From positions 1,554,022-1,618,021 of the forward strand of contig OY282367.1 in the NCBI GenBank assembly GCA_958295755.1: a stretch of 64,000 nucleotides of DNA. The letters run 5' to 3'. How positions within the stretch are numbered: the first letter of the stretch is position 1; each line of letters opens with the position of its first letter. Below are positions 1 through 7,933 of this stretch, one piece after another. This stretch comes from an uncultured Acidimicrobiales bacterium (GTDB lineage Bacteria > Actinomycetota > Acidimicrobiia > Acidimicrobiales > Hopanoidiivorantaceae). Under the pieces are notes generated by a model. The model was not told where the DNA came from, did not search any database, and saw only the letters and a list, made by a program, of their open reading frames with translations. Made by a program: the position numbers and the translations under genes.

Positions 1-102
1 AAACAGATGCAACACACCTAATCCCAGTGTTGGAGTAACTGGTTTTGAGCCTTCTTTCATTCCTTAAGGCTATGAAACTTTTTTGATTGCAGCCCTCATA
101 AC

Positions 103-108
103 TATAAT
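103..108 (+). promoter_or_regulatory. Candidate -10 box of a leaderless gene
   Basis: TATAAT lies 7 bases before the ATG at 116 and no Shine-Dalgarno sequence precedes that ATG. Transcription would begin at or next to the start codon. No convincing -35 box is visible. Confidence 0.4.
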
Positions 109-115
109 TGACACC

Positions 116-436
116 ATGGCAACATTGCTGGCACAGGCAACAGCTGAATGGTACGACGGATGGCAGTTGGCCGTCGCTACTTCTGGTGTAGTGATCTTGC
201 TAGTGGGATGGCTCCACAGAATTCTGAAAGCCGACATCAACAGGATAGATCACAAGCTTGACGATTTGAAAGACATCATTCTTAAAGACGCATTAGAACG
301 AGCGCGCATGCAACCAGCACAACCCTTTGTGGTACAACAACCCGCCACTAGTCCATCTCCTCGGGCGCAAACGTCAGATTTAGGCTTCGCAGCTCCTACA
401 GCTCAACTTAGCGAGAAGACTGAAACAACAAGCTAG
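116..436 (+). CDS. Small single-pass membrane protein with coiled coil
   Basis: I do not recognise this protein of about 106 residues. One hydrophobic segment (about residues 19-35) is followed by a charged, heptad-like stretch rich in I, L, D and K, then a Pro/Gln/Ser-rich tail. This fits a membrane-anchored coiled coil facing the cytoplasm. The frame is open from a TTG at 83, but I prefer the ATG at 116 because a perfect TATAAT (103-108) sits 7 bases before it, the leaderless spacing seen at several genes here. A short inverted repeat follows the stop. Function unknown. Confidence 0.5.
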   Translation: MATLLAQATAEWYDGWQLAVATSGVVILLVGWLHRILKADINRIDHKLDDLKDIILKDALERARMQPAQPFVVQQPATSPSPRAQTSDLGFAAPTAQLSEKTETTS

Positions 437-457
437 ACACAGGCATTAGACCTGTGT
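437..457. terminator. Hairpin between convergent genes
   Basis: A perfect 7-bp inverted repeat (437-443 and 451-457, 7-base loop) lies between the ends of two convergent genes. It has no T-run on either strand, so it could be a weak bidirectional terminator or an mRNA 3'-end stabiliser. Confidence 0.3.
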
Positions 458-458
458 G

Positions 459-1289
459 CTATGCAATAAGTCGCAAAGTGTCGCCCCGCTGTAGCCAGTT
501 ATCGCTCAGATATTCACAAGCCGTATCTATGGCGTGAAGCGTGTAGGCATGGCGAGGCAACGGCGAATAGTTGTGCTCGCTGTAGTGCGGCATTTGGCCG
601 TGCATCACCACCAATGTCCCCCTCGGCACTTCCACCGGCACAAATGCATCTCTGTCGTAGGGAGATTCATCTAGCACATCGGTAACAGTGCCAGCCCCTT
701 CCAGCCGAAAACGTGTCTTAGGCGGCTGGCGATGCCCGCCAGGCTGCACCCAGAGACAGCCGTTCTCACAAGTAGCGTCATCTACGGCAAACCATAAAGC
801 GCATACGCTCTGAGGTTCTGTCCACAAGAAACTATGGTCGCAGTGCGGCACCACCTCACCACCCAAACCTGGCGACTTGAAGATATACATTGACTGGATA
901 AACGCCGGCTTCTCATAGCCAAGCTCCTCCAGTAGCCCTATCAGCTCTGGAGTGTAAGAAAATCTCTCAAACACAGGATCCAAATCGTGCAAAGCATGGC
1001 CGATCTTATTGACCGCAGGCACTTCTCCCTCACCAAGTTTGCCAATGTCAACTCCGTTCTCCAAGAAGCACCGCACGGCATAAGCAGAAGTCAAAAAATA
1101 TTCGTCTTGAGCGTGCGATTGCTCCGTGGTAGAAAACACAGAAATGTCGCCCCCAAAGTCAAACTCCTCAACAATAGCCTCCGCCCGCCCCCGCACAGCC
1201 AAACACTGCGCCTCCTCAACAAACCCCTCCAACACAAGATACCCGTGCTCCAAGTAGTCGGCGATCTGCTTCATCGCGATCTGGTTCAT
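459..1289 (-). CDS. Phytanoyl-CoA dioxygenase (PhyH) family protein
   Basis: Predicted Fe(II)/2-oxoglutarate-dependent oxygenase of the PhyH family, 276 residues, which is normal length. The iron-binding facial triad is visible: H149 and D151 in an H-x-D motif, and distal H235. It is followed by the N-x-S-x-x-x-R pattern that places the 2-oxoglutarate-binding arginine near residue 247. PhyH proteins hydroxylate branched acyl-CoAs or small metabolites; the substrate cannot be read from sequence. It lies downstream of and co-directional with the BMP transporter operon, with only 9 bases between it and the last permease gene, so it may be co-transcribed and act on what the transporter imports. 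That link is inference. Confidence 0.85.
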   Translation of the reverse strand: MNQIAMKQIADYLEHGYLVLEGFVEEAQCLAVRGRAEAIVEEFDFGGDISVFSTTEQSHAQDEYFLTSAYAVRCFLENGVDIGKLGEGEVPAVNKIGHALHDLDPVFERFSYTPELIGLLEELGYEKPAFIQSMYIFKSPGLGGEVVPHCDHSFLWTEPQSVCALWFAVDDATCENGCLWVQPGGHRQPPKTRFRLEGAGTVTDVLDESPYDRDAFVPVEVPRGTLVVMHGQMPHYSEHNYSPLPRHAYTLHAIDTACEYLSDNWLQRGDTLRLIA

Positions 1290-1298
1290 CGCAAAACC

Positions 1299-2660
1299 TT
1301 ACTGTTGTCCTCGGCGATACCGCATCCCGTCGGCTGCTGGTGCTCTCAGCCTCGTAGCAAAGATGACCAATACCAACAGCACCGTAACGTGTGGCACCAC
1401 ATCTGGTAGCTCTTTGGGAACATTGTCGGTGAAAATATACCAGACGAACAGAGCCACAGCCAAAAGGCCATACACCTGGCTCACATGAATCACGGCAAAC
1501 CGTTCGCGCCATCCTTTACGCACGCGTATATCTACGCCTGTGCTACCTATGGGTATTTCACTGTGCGATCGCCAATGTCGAGATACGGGATCGTTAAAAA
1601 TGGCGCGCAGAGCCAGCAAGATGAGCACCATAGCAAACAGCAACAGCATCGCATGAGCAGCGGCTTCATCTCTAAGCAGTAGCGTCTCAATTACTCCAAA
1701 TAAGAAAGAGCCAATTGCCATGCCCACCGGTTTCCAGTTACCGAAGATGACAGTGGCCAAGCCAATGAAACCGCGCCCGTTGGTCTGATTCTCACGGTAA
1801 ATACCAGTGAGCTCAATAGCCAAAAATGCTCCGCCAAAACCTGCCAAAGCTCCCGATATAGTCACGGCAATGTACTTGTAGCGATATACATCCACACCTA
1901 GGCTGTCGGCTGCCACTGGATGTTCTCCGCAGCTACGCAATCGCAATCCGAAAGATGTTCGCCAAAGCAATATCACCGACAGCGGTATTAGCGCATAGGC
2001 AATCAAAGTCATCCAAGAGATATCAAAAAAGAAACCCCGCGCTATGCCCGCAGCGTTGGAGAAGAAAAACCAGTCCCAGCTCTCTATTCGCCCCAGCACA
2101 TCGGGCGTGCCTCCTCCTCCGGCCAGAATGGGCAAGCTGAAGTCTCCCCAGTCCGCCACTCGCGGAGACTGCGTAATGCCACCCCCCTCCAGCCCGTCAA
2201 AGAATTCGCCCGAGAGGTAGCGCGTGATGCCAGGAGCCATGATGTTGATGGCAACTCCCGAAATTATGTGATCGACTCCGAAGCCGACCGTGGCGATGGC
2301 ATGAAGCAGACCTCCTACAGCACCAGCCACAATACCGATCACTATTCCCCACCAAGGCCCGAACTCCAGAGCCCCCCAAGCTCCGAACCAGGTACCCAAA
2401 ATCATCATGCCTTCCAGTCCGATATTCACAATCCCCGCCCGCTCTGCGAACACTCCGCCCAAGCCCGCTGCCATTATCGGAACAGACCAGCCCAAAGCTA
2501 TACTCCATGTGCCACTAGATGCCAGCTGATTTGTAGCGGGCACAGCAAATTCCTCTGTAATGGCAATAAGCATGACAGCCACAATCGCATACATCGCAAT
2601 GCGAACCCCTCGTGTCATCTGAGGACTAGCCTCCATCTCTATCGCCGATGTCGCAGTCAT
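1299..2660 (-). CDS. ABC transporter permease, nucleoside/BMP type (second permease)
   Basis: Integral membrane permease of the branched-chain/ribose superfamily, of the kind that partners BMP lipoproteins (YufQ/NupQ-like). About 453 residues with many hydrophobic segments and the family-typical cytoplasmic region around GLRLRSCGEHPVAADSLGV followed by the GxxAGFGGAFLA segment. Its start overlaps the stop of the first permease by ATGA (2657-2660), implying translational coupling. The C-terminus carries an extra pair of hydrophobic segments (about residues 390-440) beyond the usual core, so the protein is longer than typical homologues. Confidence 0.87.
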   Translation of the reverse strand: MTATSAIEMEASPQMTRGVRIAMYAIVAVMLIAITEEFAVPATNQLASSGTWSIALGWSVPIMAAGLGGVFAERAGIVNIGLEGMMILGTWFGAWGALEFGPWWGIVIGIVAGAVGGLLHAIATVGFGVDHIISGVAINIMAPGITRYLSGEFFDGLEGGGITQSPRVADWGDFSLPILAGGGGTPDVLGRIESWDWFFFSNAAGIARGFFFDISWMTLIAYALIPLSVILLWRTSFGLRLRSCGEHPVAADSLGVDVYRYKYIAVTISGALAGFGGAFLAIELTGIYRENQTNGRGFIGLATVIFGNWKPVGMAIGSFLFGVIETLLLRDEAAAHAMLLLFAMVLILLALRAIFNDPVSRHWRSHSEIPIGSTGVDIRVRKGWRERFAVIHVSQVYGLLAVALFVWYIFTDNVPKELPDVVPHVTVLLVLVIFATRLRAPAADGMRYRRGQQ

Positions 2661-3886
2661 TTTGGATGTTCCCCTTCGTCTACTTCCCCAGAATCTCTTT
2701 TAGCCAAAACTGCACTGGCTGTCCGTGCTTGATCAGCCAACTGCCGTCTTCTGACTACGGCATACACGATAATTGCTGTGAATATCATCGCCCCCTTGAT
2801 GATGACAATTATCTCTTCGGGGGCATCGCCTGAAGAATCCAAAATAGGCCCAGCAGTGTCTAAATAACCAAATAAGAGAGCACCAAATGCAGCTCCCACA
2901 GCATGATTTTGACCGATCAGTGCCACAGCCAAGCCGTTGAAACCGAGCATCTGAGTGAACGACAGGCTGTAGGCATAATCTCGTCCAAGAATTTCAGGCA
3001 ACCCTGCCAAACCTGCGACTGCTCCGCTCATCAGCATCGCAAACAAAATCATACGCTTGGGATCCACCCCTGCCACAAGAGAAGCGTCGGGATTCGCACC
3101 GCCTGCCCTCAAGTCATAACCATGTCGGGTGCGCATCACATAGATGTGATATAAAATCCCGACCACAATCGCAACCAGCAGAAATCCCCAGAGATATTTC
3201 TGAGGTGCCCCAGTCTGACCTCTCTCAATATCTCTAGTGAAAACTTCCAACACATTGTTGATGTCGGGCATCCGCCCAGACTCGGGTATTTCTCTTGTCT
3301 GTATGTTAGGCGTGTTTACAAACCATGCCGGAAGATCATCTCTAGCTTCGACCTTGTTCGGCACCTCCCACCATCTGAGCAACACAGCCGATACAAAAGC
3401 GATCCCGATCACATTCATCATCAATGTCGAGATAACTTCATGCACTCCCCTTGCTACTTTCAAAATGGCCGGTATCGCAACCCACGCTGCACCCACCGCC
3501 ATAGCTGTGAGCATTATCACCCCAACATGTGCGGGTGCCCAGATGCTGAACTGAGCTCCCACATAAGACGCCACCAGAGCTGCCAATAGATACTGCCCCT
3601 CAACTCCGATGTTGAAGATGTTCATACGGAAACCGATGGCAGCCCCAATAGCTATCAGATACAGAGGAGTCGCCCGATTCAACATGTCTACGACTTGTTC
3701 TAACTCCCAACCCTTGCTCCACATATTCTGAAATGCAGACACTGGCGAATATCCGGTTGCCAGCAGTATGATTGTCGCTGCTATTGCTGCCACGACCAGC
3801 GTCAAGGCAGGAGTGAGCACCTCCCAACCAGCCCTCCGCAGCGAAAATCGCTCGCGTAAGTAGCTAGTCATCCTCTCAGAATTCAC
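2657..3886 (-). CDS. ABC transporter permease, nucleoside/BMP type (first permease)
   Basis: Permease subunit (YufP/NupP-like) of the same importer, 409 residues with about ten hydrophobic segments. The conserved RAGGANPDASLVAGVDPKR segment and the following MSGAVAGLAGLPEILG helix are typical of the family and contact the ATPase. Start and stop overlap both neighbours by 4 bases (ATGA), so the three transport genes form a tight operon. It should form the membrane channel as a heterodimer with the next gene's product. Confidence 0.88.
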   Translation of the reverse strand: MNSERMTSYLRERFSLRRAGWEVLTPALTLVVAAIAATIILLATGYSPVSAFQNMWSKGWELEQVVDMLNRATPLYLIAIGAAIGFRMNIFNIGVEGQYLLAALVASYVGAQFSIWAPAHVGVIMLTAMAVGAAWVAIPAILKVARGVHEVISTLMMNVIGIAFVSAVLLRWWEVPNKVEARDDLPAWFVNTPNIQTREIPESGRMPDINNVLEVFTRDIERGQTGAPQKYLWGFLLVAIVVGILYHIYVMRTRHGYDLRAGGANPDASLVAGVDPKRMILFAMLMSGAVAGLAGLPEILGRDYAYSLSFTQMLGFNGLAVALIGQNHAVGAAFGALLFGYLDTAGPILDSSGDAPEEIIVIIKGAMIFTAIIVYAVVRRRQLADQARTASAVLAKRDSGEVDEGEHPK

Positions 3887-5475
3887 ACTTGAGCACCTGT
3901 CATATAGCTACCTAGCTCTCTTGGTGTCACCTGAGCCGGATCCAGCTCGACCACGATCTGGCCTCGCAAGATCACCATGAGCCTGTCGGAAAGCCCAATG
4001 AGCTCATCCAAATCGGCAGATACCAACAGCACAGCCAAACCTTCTCTGCGAGCTACTCGCAAGTCCTCCCATACGGCAGCTTGAGCCCCCACATCAATGC
4101 CTCTAGTTGGGTGCGCTGCTATCAGCACCTTGGGACTCATCGACATCTCGCGCCCAATAATGAGTTTTTGCTGATTGCCCCCTGACAGAGCATCTGCAGC
4201 AACTCTTACACTGGGCGTCCGAACATCAAAATCTTCAACTATCTCTTCGCACTTCTCACGGGCAGCACTTGGCAGTAGCCAAAATCCTCCAGCCGCAAAC
4301 GGCCTGCTGCCTTGATGCCCTAGCATGGCGTTTTCCCAAAGAGGTGAAGACAGCATAAGCCCCATTTTGTGACGATCCTCTGGAATGTAGCCAAGATTTT
4401 CTTCCCTGCGCCTCCTAGTCGACCAGCCGGTTATGTCTTCGCCCGCCATGAAAATTTTGCCACTGCTTACTTGGCGAGTTCCCAGCAAGGCTTCTATAAG
4501 TTCAGCTTGCCCATTGCCTTCCACCCCAGCAATGCCGACTATTTCACCTCTGTGCACAGAGATATTTACATTTGTGAGCACCTGTCTGCGCTCAAGCTCC
4601 GCTGCTATTCCTGATCCCCCCAGTTCCTCTGTGTCTAAATTGAGACCTTCAACCTTCAGCAGGATTTCCTCAACAACTGTATCTTCATAGGTGTCAGGAA
4701 CAGGCAGTTCGCTACCGATCATTAACTCTGCTAGATCGTGTGCTGTGGCTTCAGTTTTGTCTACAGTCGCAACTGATCGGCCCGCCCGTAGCACTGTGAT
4801 GCGATCAGCTATCTCCAAGACTTCATCCAACTTGTGGTCGATGAAGATCAAAGTTTTGCCCTGTTCTTTCATCTCCCGCATAGTCACAAACAAATCTTCC
4901 ACTTCTTGTGGCACTAGAACCGATGTAGGCTCATCCAAAATCAAAATATCAACCCCTCTATAGAGCACTTTGATAATCTCTACTTTCTGCCGCTGACCAA
5001 CAGCTAGTTCCTCCACATGAGTGTGGATATTAACAGTCAGTCCATATGAATCACACAAGTCTTGCACCTGTTGCTCAGCCGTGGCCTGTTGCATATAACC
5101 CAGAGTTGTAGGTTCTGCGCCAAGAATGATATTTTCCAGCACCGAGAGATTATCAGCCAACATGAAATGCTGATGAACCATGCCAATGCCATAGTCAATA
5201 GCGTCGCGCGGCGAATGGAAACGTATCGTCTCATCTTTGATGAGAATTGAACCCTCATCTGGCAGTTGCATGCCGTAGAGGATTTTCATCAGGGTTGATT
5301 TCCCAGCACCGTTCTCACCACAAAGGGCGTGAATTTCGCCTTCAGCAACACTGAAATTGATATTTTCGTTGGCTATGACGCCTGGAAAGTATTTACTTAT
5401 CCCGCGCAACTCAATTAGCGGGGTGAGCGGAGTTGATCTGACTCTGCCTGCTGGCATAGTTTCAGAGCTTGTCAT
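3883..5475 (-). CDS. ABC transporter ATP-binding protein, nucleoside/BMP type (two NBDs)
   Basis: Fused double nucleotide-binding subunit of a sugar/nucleoside importer. The first NBD has Walker A GENGAGKST, a signature-like LAVGQRQKVEI and Walker B ILILDEPTS. The second has a degenerate Walker A (GVEGNGQAE) and the signature LSGGNQQK, as is usual for the second NBD in this family. The frame is open up to 5553, but that start would lie inside a hairpin and a tandem repeat. The ATG at 5475 gives a normal N-terminus of about 25 residues before the first NBD. It couples to the permease by ATGA. Confidence 0.9.
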   Translation of the reverse strand: MTSSETMPAGRVRSTPLTPLIELRGISKYFPGVIANENINFSVAEGEIHALCGENGAGKSTLMKILYGMQLPDEGSILIKDETIRFHSPRDAIDYGIGMVHQHFMLADNLSVLENIILGAEPTTLGYMQQATAEQQVQDLCDSYGLTVNIHTHVEELAVGQRQKVEIIKVLYRGVDILILDEPTSVLVPQEVEDLFVTMREMKEQGKTLIFIDHKLDEVLEIADRITVLRAGRSVATVDKTEATAHDLAELMIGSELPVPDTYEDTVVEEILLKVEGLNLDTEELGGSGIAAELERRQVLTNVNISVHRGEIVGIAGVEGNGQAELIEALLGTRQVSSGKIFMAGEDITGWSTRRRREENLGYIPEDRHKMGLMLSSPLWENAMLGHQGSRPFAAGGFWLLPSAAREKCEEIVEDFDVRTPSVRVAADALSGGNQQKLIIGREMSMSPKVLIAAHPTRGIDVGAQAAVWEDLRVARREGLAVLLVSADLDELIGLSDRLMVILRGQIVVELDPAQVTPRELGSYMTGAQV

Positions 5476-5476
5476 A

Positions 5477-5524
5477 GCTGACAGAAATACTGACCATGCT
5501 GACAGAAGTGCTGACAGAAATACT
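5477..5524. repeat. Tandem repeat, about 15-bp unit, 3 copies
   Basis: GCTGACAGAAATACT occurs at 5477-5491, in a shortened form at 5498-5509, and again at 5510-5524. It lies between the BMP gene and the ATPase start, in what is most likely untranslated leader. Confidence 0.7.
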
Positions 5525-5528
5525 TGTG

Positions 5529-5564
5529 CTTTTCCGGGAAAGCCGTGAAGCAATCCCGGAAAAG
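5529..5564 (-). promoter_or_regulatory. 11-bp hairpin between lipoprotein and ATPase genes (attenuator or mRNA stabiliser)
   Basis: A perfect 11-bp inverted repeat (5529-5539 and 5554-5564, 14-base loop, GC-rich core TCCCGGA) lies just past the BMP stop codon, within the operon. No U-run follows it in the transcribed direction. Intercistronic hairpins of this type behind binding-protein genes are known to make the lipoprotein mRNA more abundant than the distal transport genes; that role here is inferred. Confidence 0.55.
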
Positions 5565-5577
5565 CTACGAGCCAAGA

Positions 5578-6705
5578 CTATAGAGTTGCGGGGACGACTA
5601 TGTCGCCGTCGATGATTTGCTGCTTGTAGTCTTCAAGCTGATCAGCGATGTCGTCTACGAAACCGCCTGAAGTGGAGTATCCGACTCCGTCATCAGCTAG
5701 AGAGAATTCCCTAATTTCTCCTACAAAGCTATCATCTACAACGGAGTTGATGGACTGATACACAGCCACATCCACTCGCTTGAGCATAGAAGTCAGAATG
5801 TAAGGTCTCACGCTCTCATCTGAGGTCAAATATTGATCAGAGTCCACCCCGATAGCCCAGACTTTGGAACCTGAAGTCTCAGAGAATTCTTTAGCAGCCG
5901 CAAAGAGTCCGTTGCCAGAACCACCAGCGGCGTGATAGATAATATCGGCACCTTGCTCATAGAACGATTGCGCCAAAACTTGGCCAGCAGCTGGGTCGCC
6001 AAAGCCTGAGAAATCTGGCGGTTCGCTCAGATATTGGCTGAGTATCTCTATGTCGGGATTCACAGCCCTGGCACCAGCAATGTAACCGGCTTCAAATCGA
6101 TTGATACCGAGAGTATCCACACCACCGATAAAGCCGATGGTACCTGTCTGGCTCTTCAGCGCGGCTGCTGCGCCCACCAAGAAGGAGCCTTCGTGTTCGG
6201 CAAACAGAAGCATCACAACATTGTCGGTGGCGTCATTTATGACGCCGTCAACGAGAGCGAAGTTCGTGTCGGGGTTGTCTGTGGCGACTTTCGCCAAGCT
6301 GTCGGTAAACAAAAAGCCGATACCTAGCACCAGCTCAGCCCTGTCTGCTTGCAGCTGCAAGATGGCTTCGCGGTTGGAACCATCATCGTTTGGTGAGGCC
6401 TCCTGGGCATCCAGATTAAAGTCTTCTTTGGCCCTGTCCAAACCGGCTGCAGCAGCATCATTGAATGAGAGGTCGCCTCGTCCGCCTAAGTCAAACACGA
6501 GACCTACAGAAGTCGGATCCGCCGGAGCCTCAGTCGTTGGCGCAACAGTAGTAGTGGCTGGAGCGTCGGTAGCTGTAGTGGTGTCGTCATCGTCGTCGCC
6601 ACAGGCTGCTGCGATGAGCGCAATTGAACAAACTATTGCTATTGCCGCTGAGATACGGCGAGACCGCCACCTCCTTGGTGATTTCGTGCTTTTTGTGAAT
6701 GACAT
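5578..6705 (-). CDS. BMP-family substrate-binding lipoprotein
   Basis: Solute receptor of the importer encoded downstream. It has a basic N-terminus, a hydrophobic stretch and a lipobox ending AAAC (Cys at about residue 35), followed by an Asp/Thr/Ala-rich linker, so it should be a lipoprotein anchored outside the membrane. The mature part has the BMP/PnrA fold signature: GLVFDLGGRGDLSFNDAA at the start, IGFIGGVDT in the middle, and the AIGVDSDQ hinge near residue 275. Family members bind purine or other nucleosides. A good Shine-Dalgarno (AGGAGG) precedes the ATG. Confidence 0.9.
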   Translation of the reverse strand: MSFTKSTKSPRRWRSRRISAAIAIVCSIALIAAACGDDDDDTTTATDAPATTTVAPTTEAPADPTSVGLVFDLGGRGDLSFNDAAAAGLDRAKEDFNLDAQEASPNDDGSNREAILQLQADRAELVLGIGFLFTDSLAKVATDNPDTNFALVDGVINDATDNVVMLLFAEHEGSFLVGAAAALKSQTGTIGFIGGVDTLGINRFEAGYIAGARAVNPDIEILSQYLSEPPDFSGFGDPAAGQVLAQSFYEQGADIIYHAAGGSGNGLFAAAKEFSETSGSKVWAIGVDSDQYLTSDESVRPYILTSMLKRVDVAVYQSINSVVDDSFVGEIREFSLADDGVGYSTSGGFVDDIADQLEDYKQQIIDGDIVVPATL

Positions 6706-6915
6706 TGGATTCCTCCTAGGTTTTGTGTCACAGCCTTATATGGGGCTTATCTGAGATAAGTCTTGTCTTACCTTTTGCGACAAGTATAGCAGTTGGGTGT
6801 GACACATGTTGCCAATCTGTGCCTCTTTGATACCCGCTCTTGCTTTCATTCACAACTGCTTGCTTCGCCTATCAGTTTTGCCTATCGCCACAAACCTGCC
6901 ATAAGCTGACGATAG
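6706..6915. promoter_or_regulatory. Divergent promoter region with palindromes
   Basis: The 210-base gap between the divergent BMP and polyprenyl synthase genes contains a palindrome CTTATCTGAGATAAG (6746-6760). It also has two copies of a 9-bp element in opposite orientation, TGTGTCACA (6724-6732) and TGTGACACA (6798-6806). These are candidate operator sites for control of the transporter operon. No promoter hexamers are clear enough to call. Confidence 0.35.
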
Positions 6916-7887
6916 ATGTATCTTGATTTAGTACAGCTTCTTCCTGCATCTGCTATGAGCCGCGTGGAGAAGTGTCTTCGCTTTGAAGTTGAGAGCGACT
7001 TGCCGTTCATGGAAGAGGTAGCTAGCCATCTCATCAACGCGGGCGGCAAGCGCATCAGACCTGGTTTGGTAATCGCTTGCGCGAATATCGGGGCCGAAAG
7101 CATTGACGAACCTACCGTTTGGGCAGGTGTGTCTGTTGAGCTGGTACATATCGGCTCGCTCCATCATGACGATGTCATAGACGGAGCAGCCACACGCCGC
7201 AATGTAGCCAGCGTCAACACCAAATGGGATACCCTCACCGCCGTGCTCTCTGGCGACTTTCTGCTGGCACGAGCTTCCGTGCTCGCAGCCCGCATAGGCT
7301 TGGAAGCTTCCAACCTGTTGGCTACTACCATCGGCGAACTCTGCGAAGGGCAAATTCGCGAACACCAAGATGCCCACAGCTGCGACCGTACCATCCAAAG
7401 CTACGAGCTTTCCATCCGTGGCAAAACAGCCTCGTTGCTTTCAGCTTCATGCCGACTAGGCGGGCTAACAGGCGGCCTCACTCGAGAAGAAACCGAAGCG
7501 GTTACAGAATTCGGTCGTAGCTACGGAATGGCTTTTCAGATATTCGACGACATCAATGACTTCACCAGCGACCACAGTGCCCTGGGTAAACCTAGCGGAC
7601 AAGATGTAATGGAAGGCAACTACACCCTTCCCGTGTTGCTCACCCTCAAAACCCCAGCAGGCGAAGAGCTGCTGGATCTACTCTCAGGTGGTCTGCAAGA
7701 ACAAAACCGCCAGCGCGTCCTAGAAATAGTGCGATCAGGGCAAGGCACACAAGAAGCAATGGAAGTAGCCCGCAGCTGGTCGCACAAAGCCATAGATTCT
7801 CTATCGTCCTTGCGCGACACTCCCCCTGCCAATAACCTCCGCAATGCCGCCCAGACCCTCTTGGCTAATTTGCCTCACAGTACTTAA
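6916..7887 (+). CDS. Polyprenyl diphosphate synthase (trans-prenyltransferase)
   Basis: Chain-elongating prenyltransferase condensing isopentenyl diphosphate, 323 residues. The first aspartate-rich motif is DDVID within LHHDDVIDGAATRR, and the second is DDIND near residue 215, both preceded by the usual GGKRIRPGL substrate-binding stretch near residue 45. The family makes C30-C50 side chains for menaquinone or carotenoid and sterol precursors; chain length cannot be told reliably. The single gene stands divergent from the transporter. A TAAGCT box 8 bases before the ATG and no Shine-Dalgarno suggest a leaderless message. Confidence 0.88.
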   Translation: MYLDLVQLLPASAMSRVEKCLRFEVESDLPFMEEVASHLINAGGKRIRPGLVIACANIGAESIDEPTVWAGVSVELVHIGSLHHDDVIDGAATRRNVASVNTKWDTLTAVLSGDFLLARASVLAARIGLEASNLLATTIGELCEGQIREHQDAHSCDRTIQSYELSIRGKTASLLSASCRLGGLTGGLTREETEAVTEFGRSYGMAFQIFDDINDFTSDHSALGKPSGQDVMEGNYTLPVLLTLKTPAGEELLDLLSGGLQEQNRQRVLEIVRSGQGTQEAMEVARSWSHKAIDSLSSLRDTPPANNLRNAAQTLLANLPHST

Positions 7888-7899
7888 ACATCACTGCGA

Positions 7900-7929
7900 C
7901 AGACACTGCTGCACCAGACACTGCTGCGC
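7900..7929. repeat. 15-bp direct repeat, 2 copies, between convergent genes
   Basis: CAGACACTGCTGCAC (7900-7914) is repeated at 7915-7929 with one change, in the gap between the ends of the polyprenyl synthase and lysS genes. Confidence 0.7.
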
Positions 7930-7933
7930 GAGA

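Noticed and set aside
5476..5553. Longer N-terminus of the ABC ATPase gene (ATG at 5553)
   Set aside because: It would run through the 11-bp hairpin and a tandem repeat and adds a stretch not typical of the family; the ATG at 5475 is preferred.
6034..6754. Long plus-strand open frames opposite the BMP lipoprotein gene
   Set aside because: Ser/Ala/Thr-rich antisense shadow of a confidently recognised gene.
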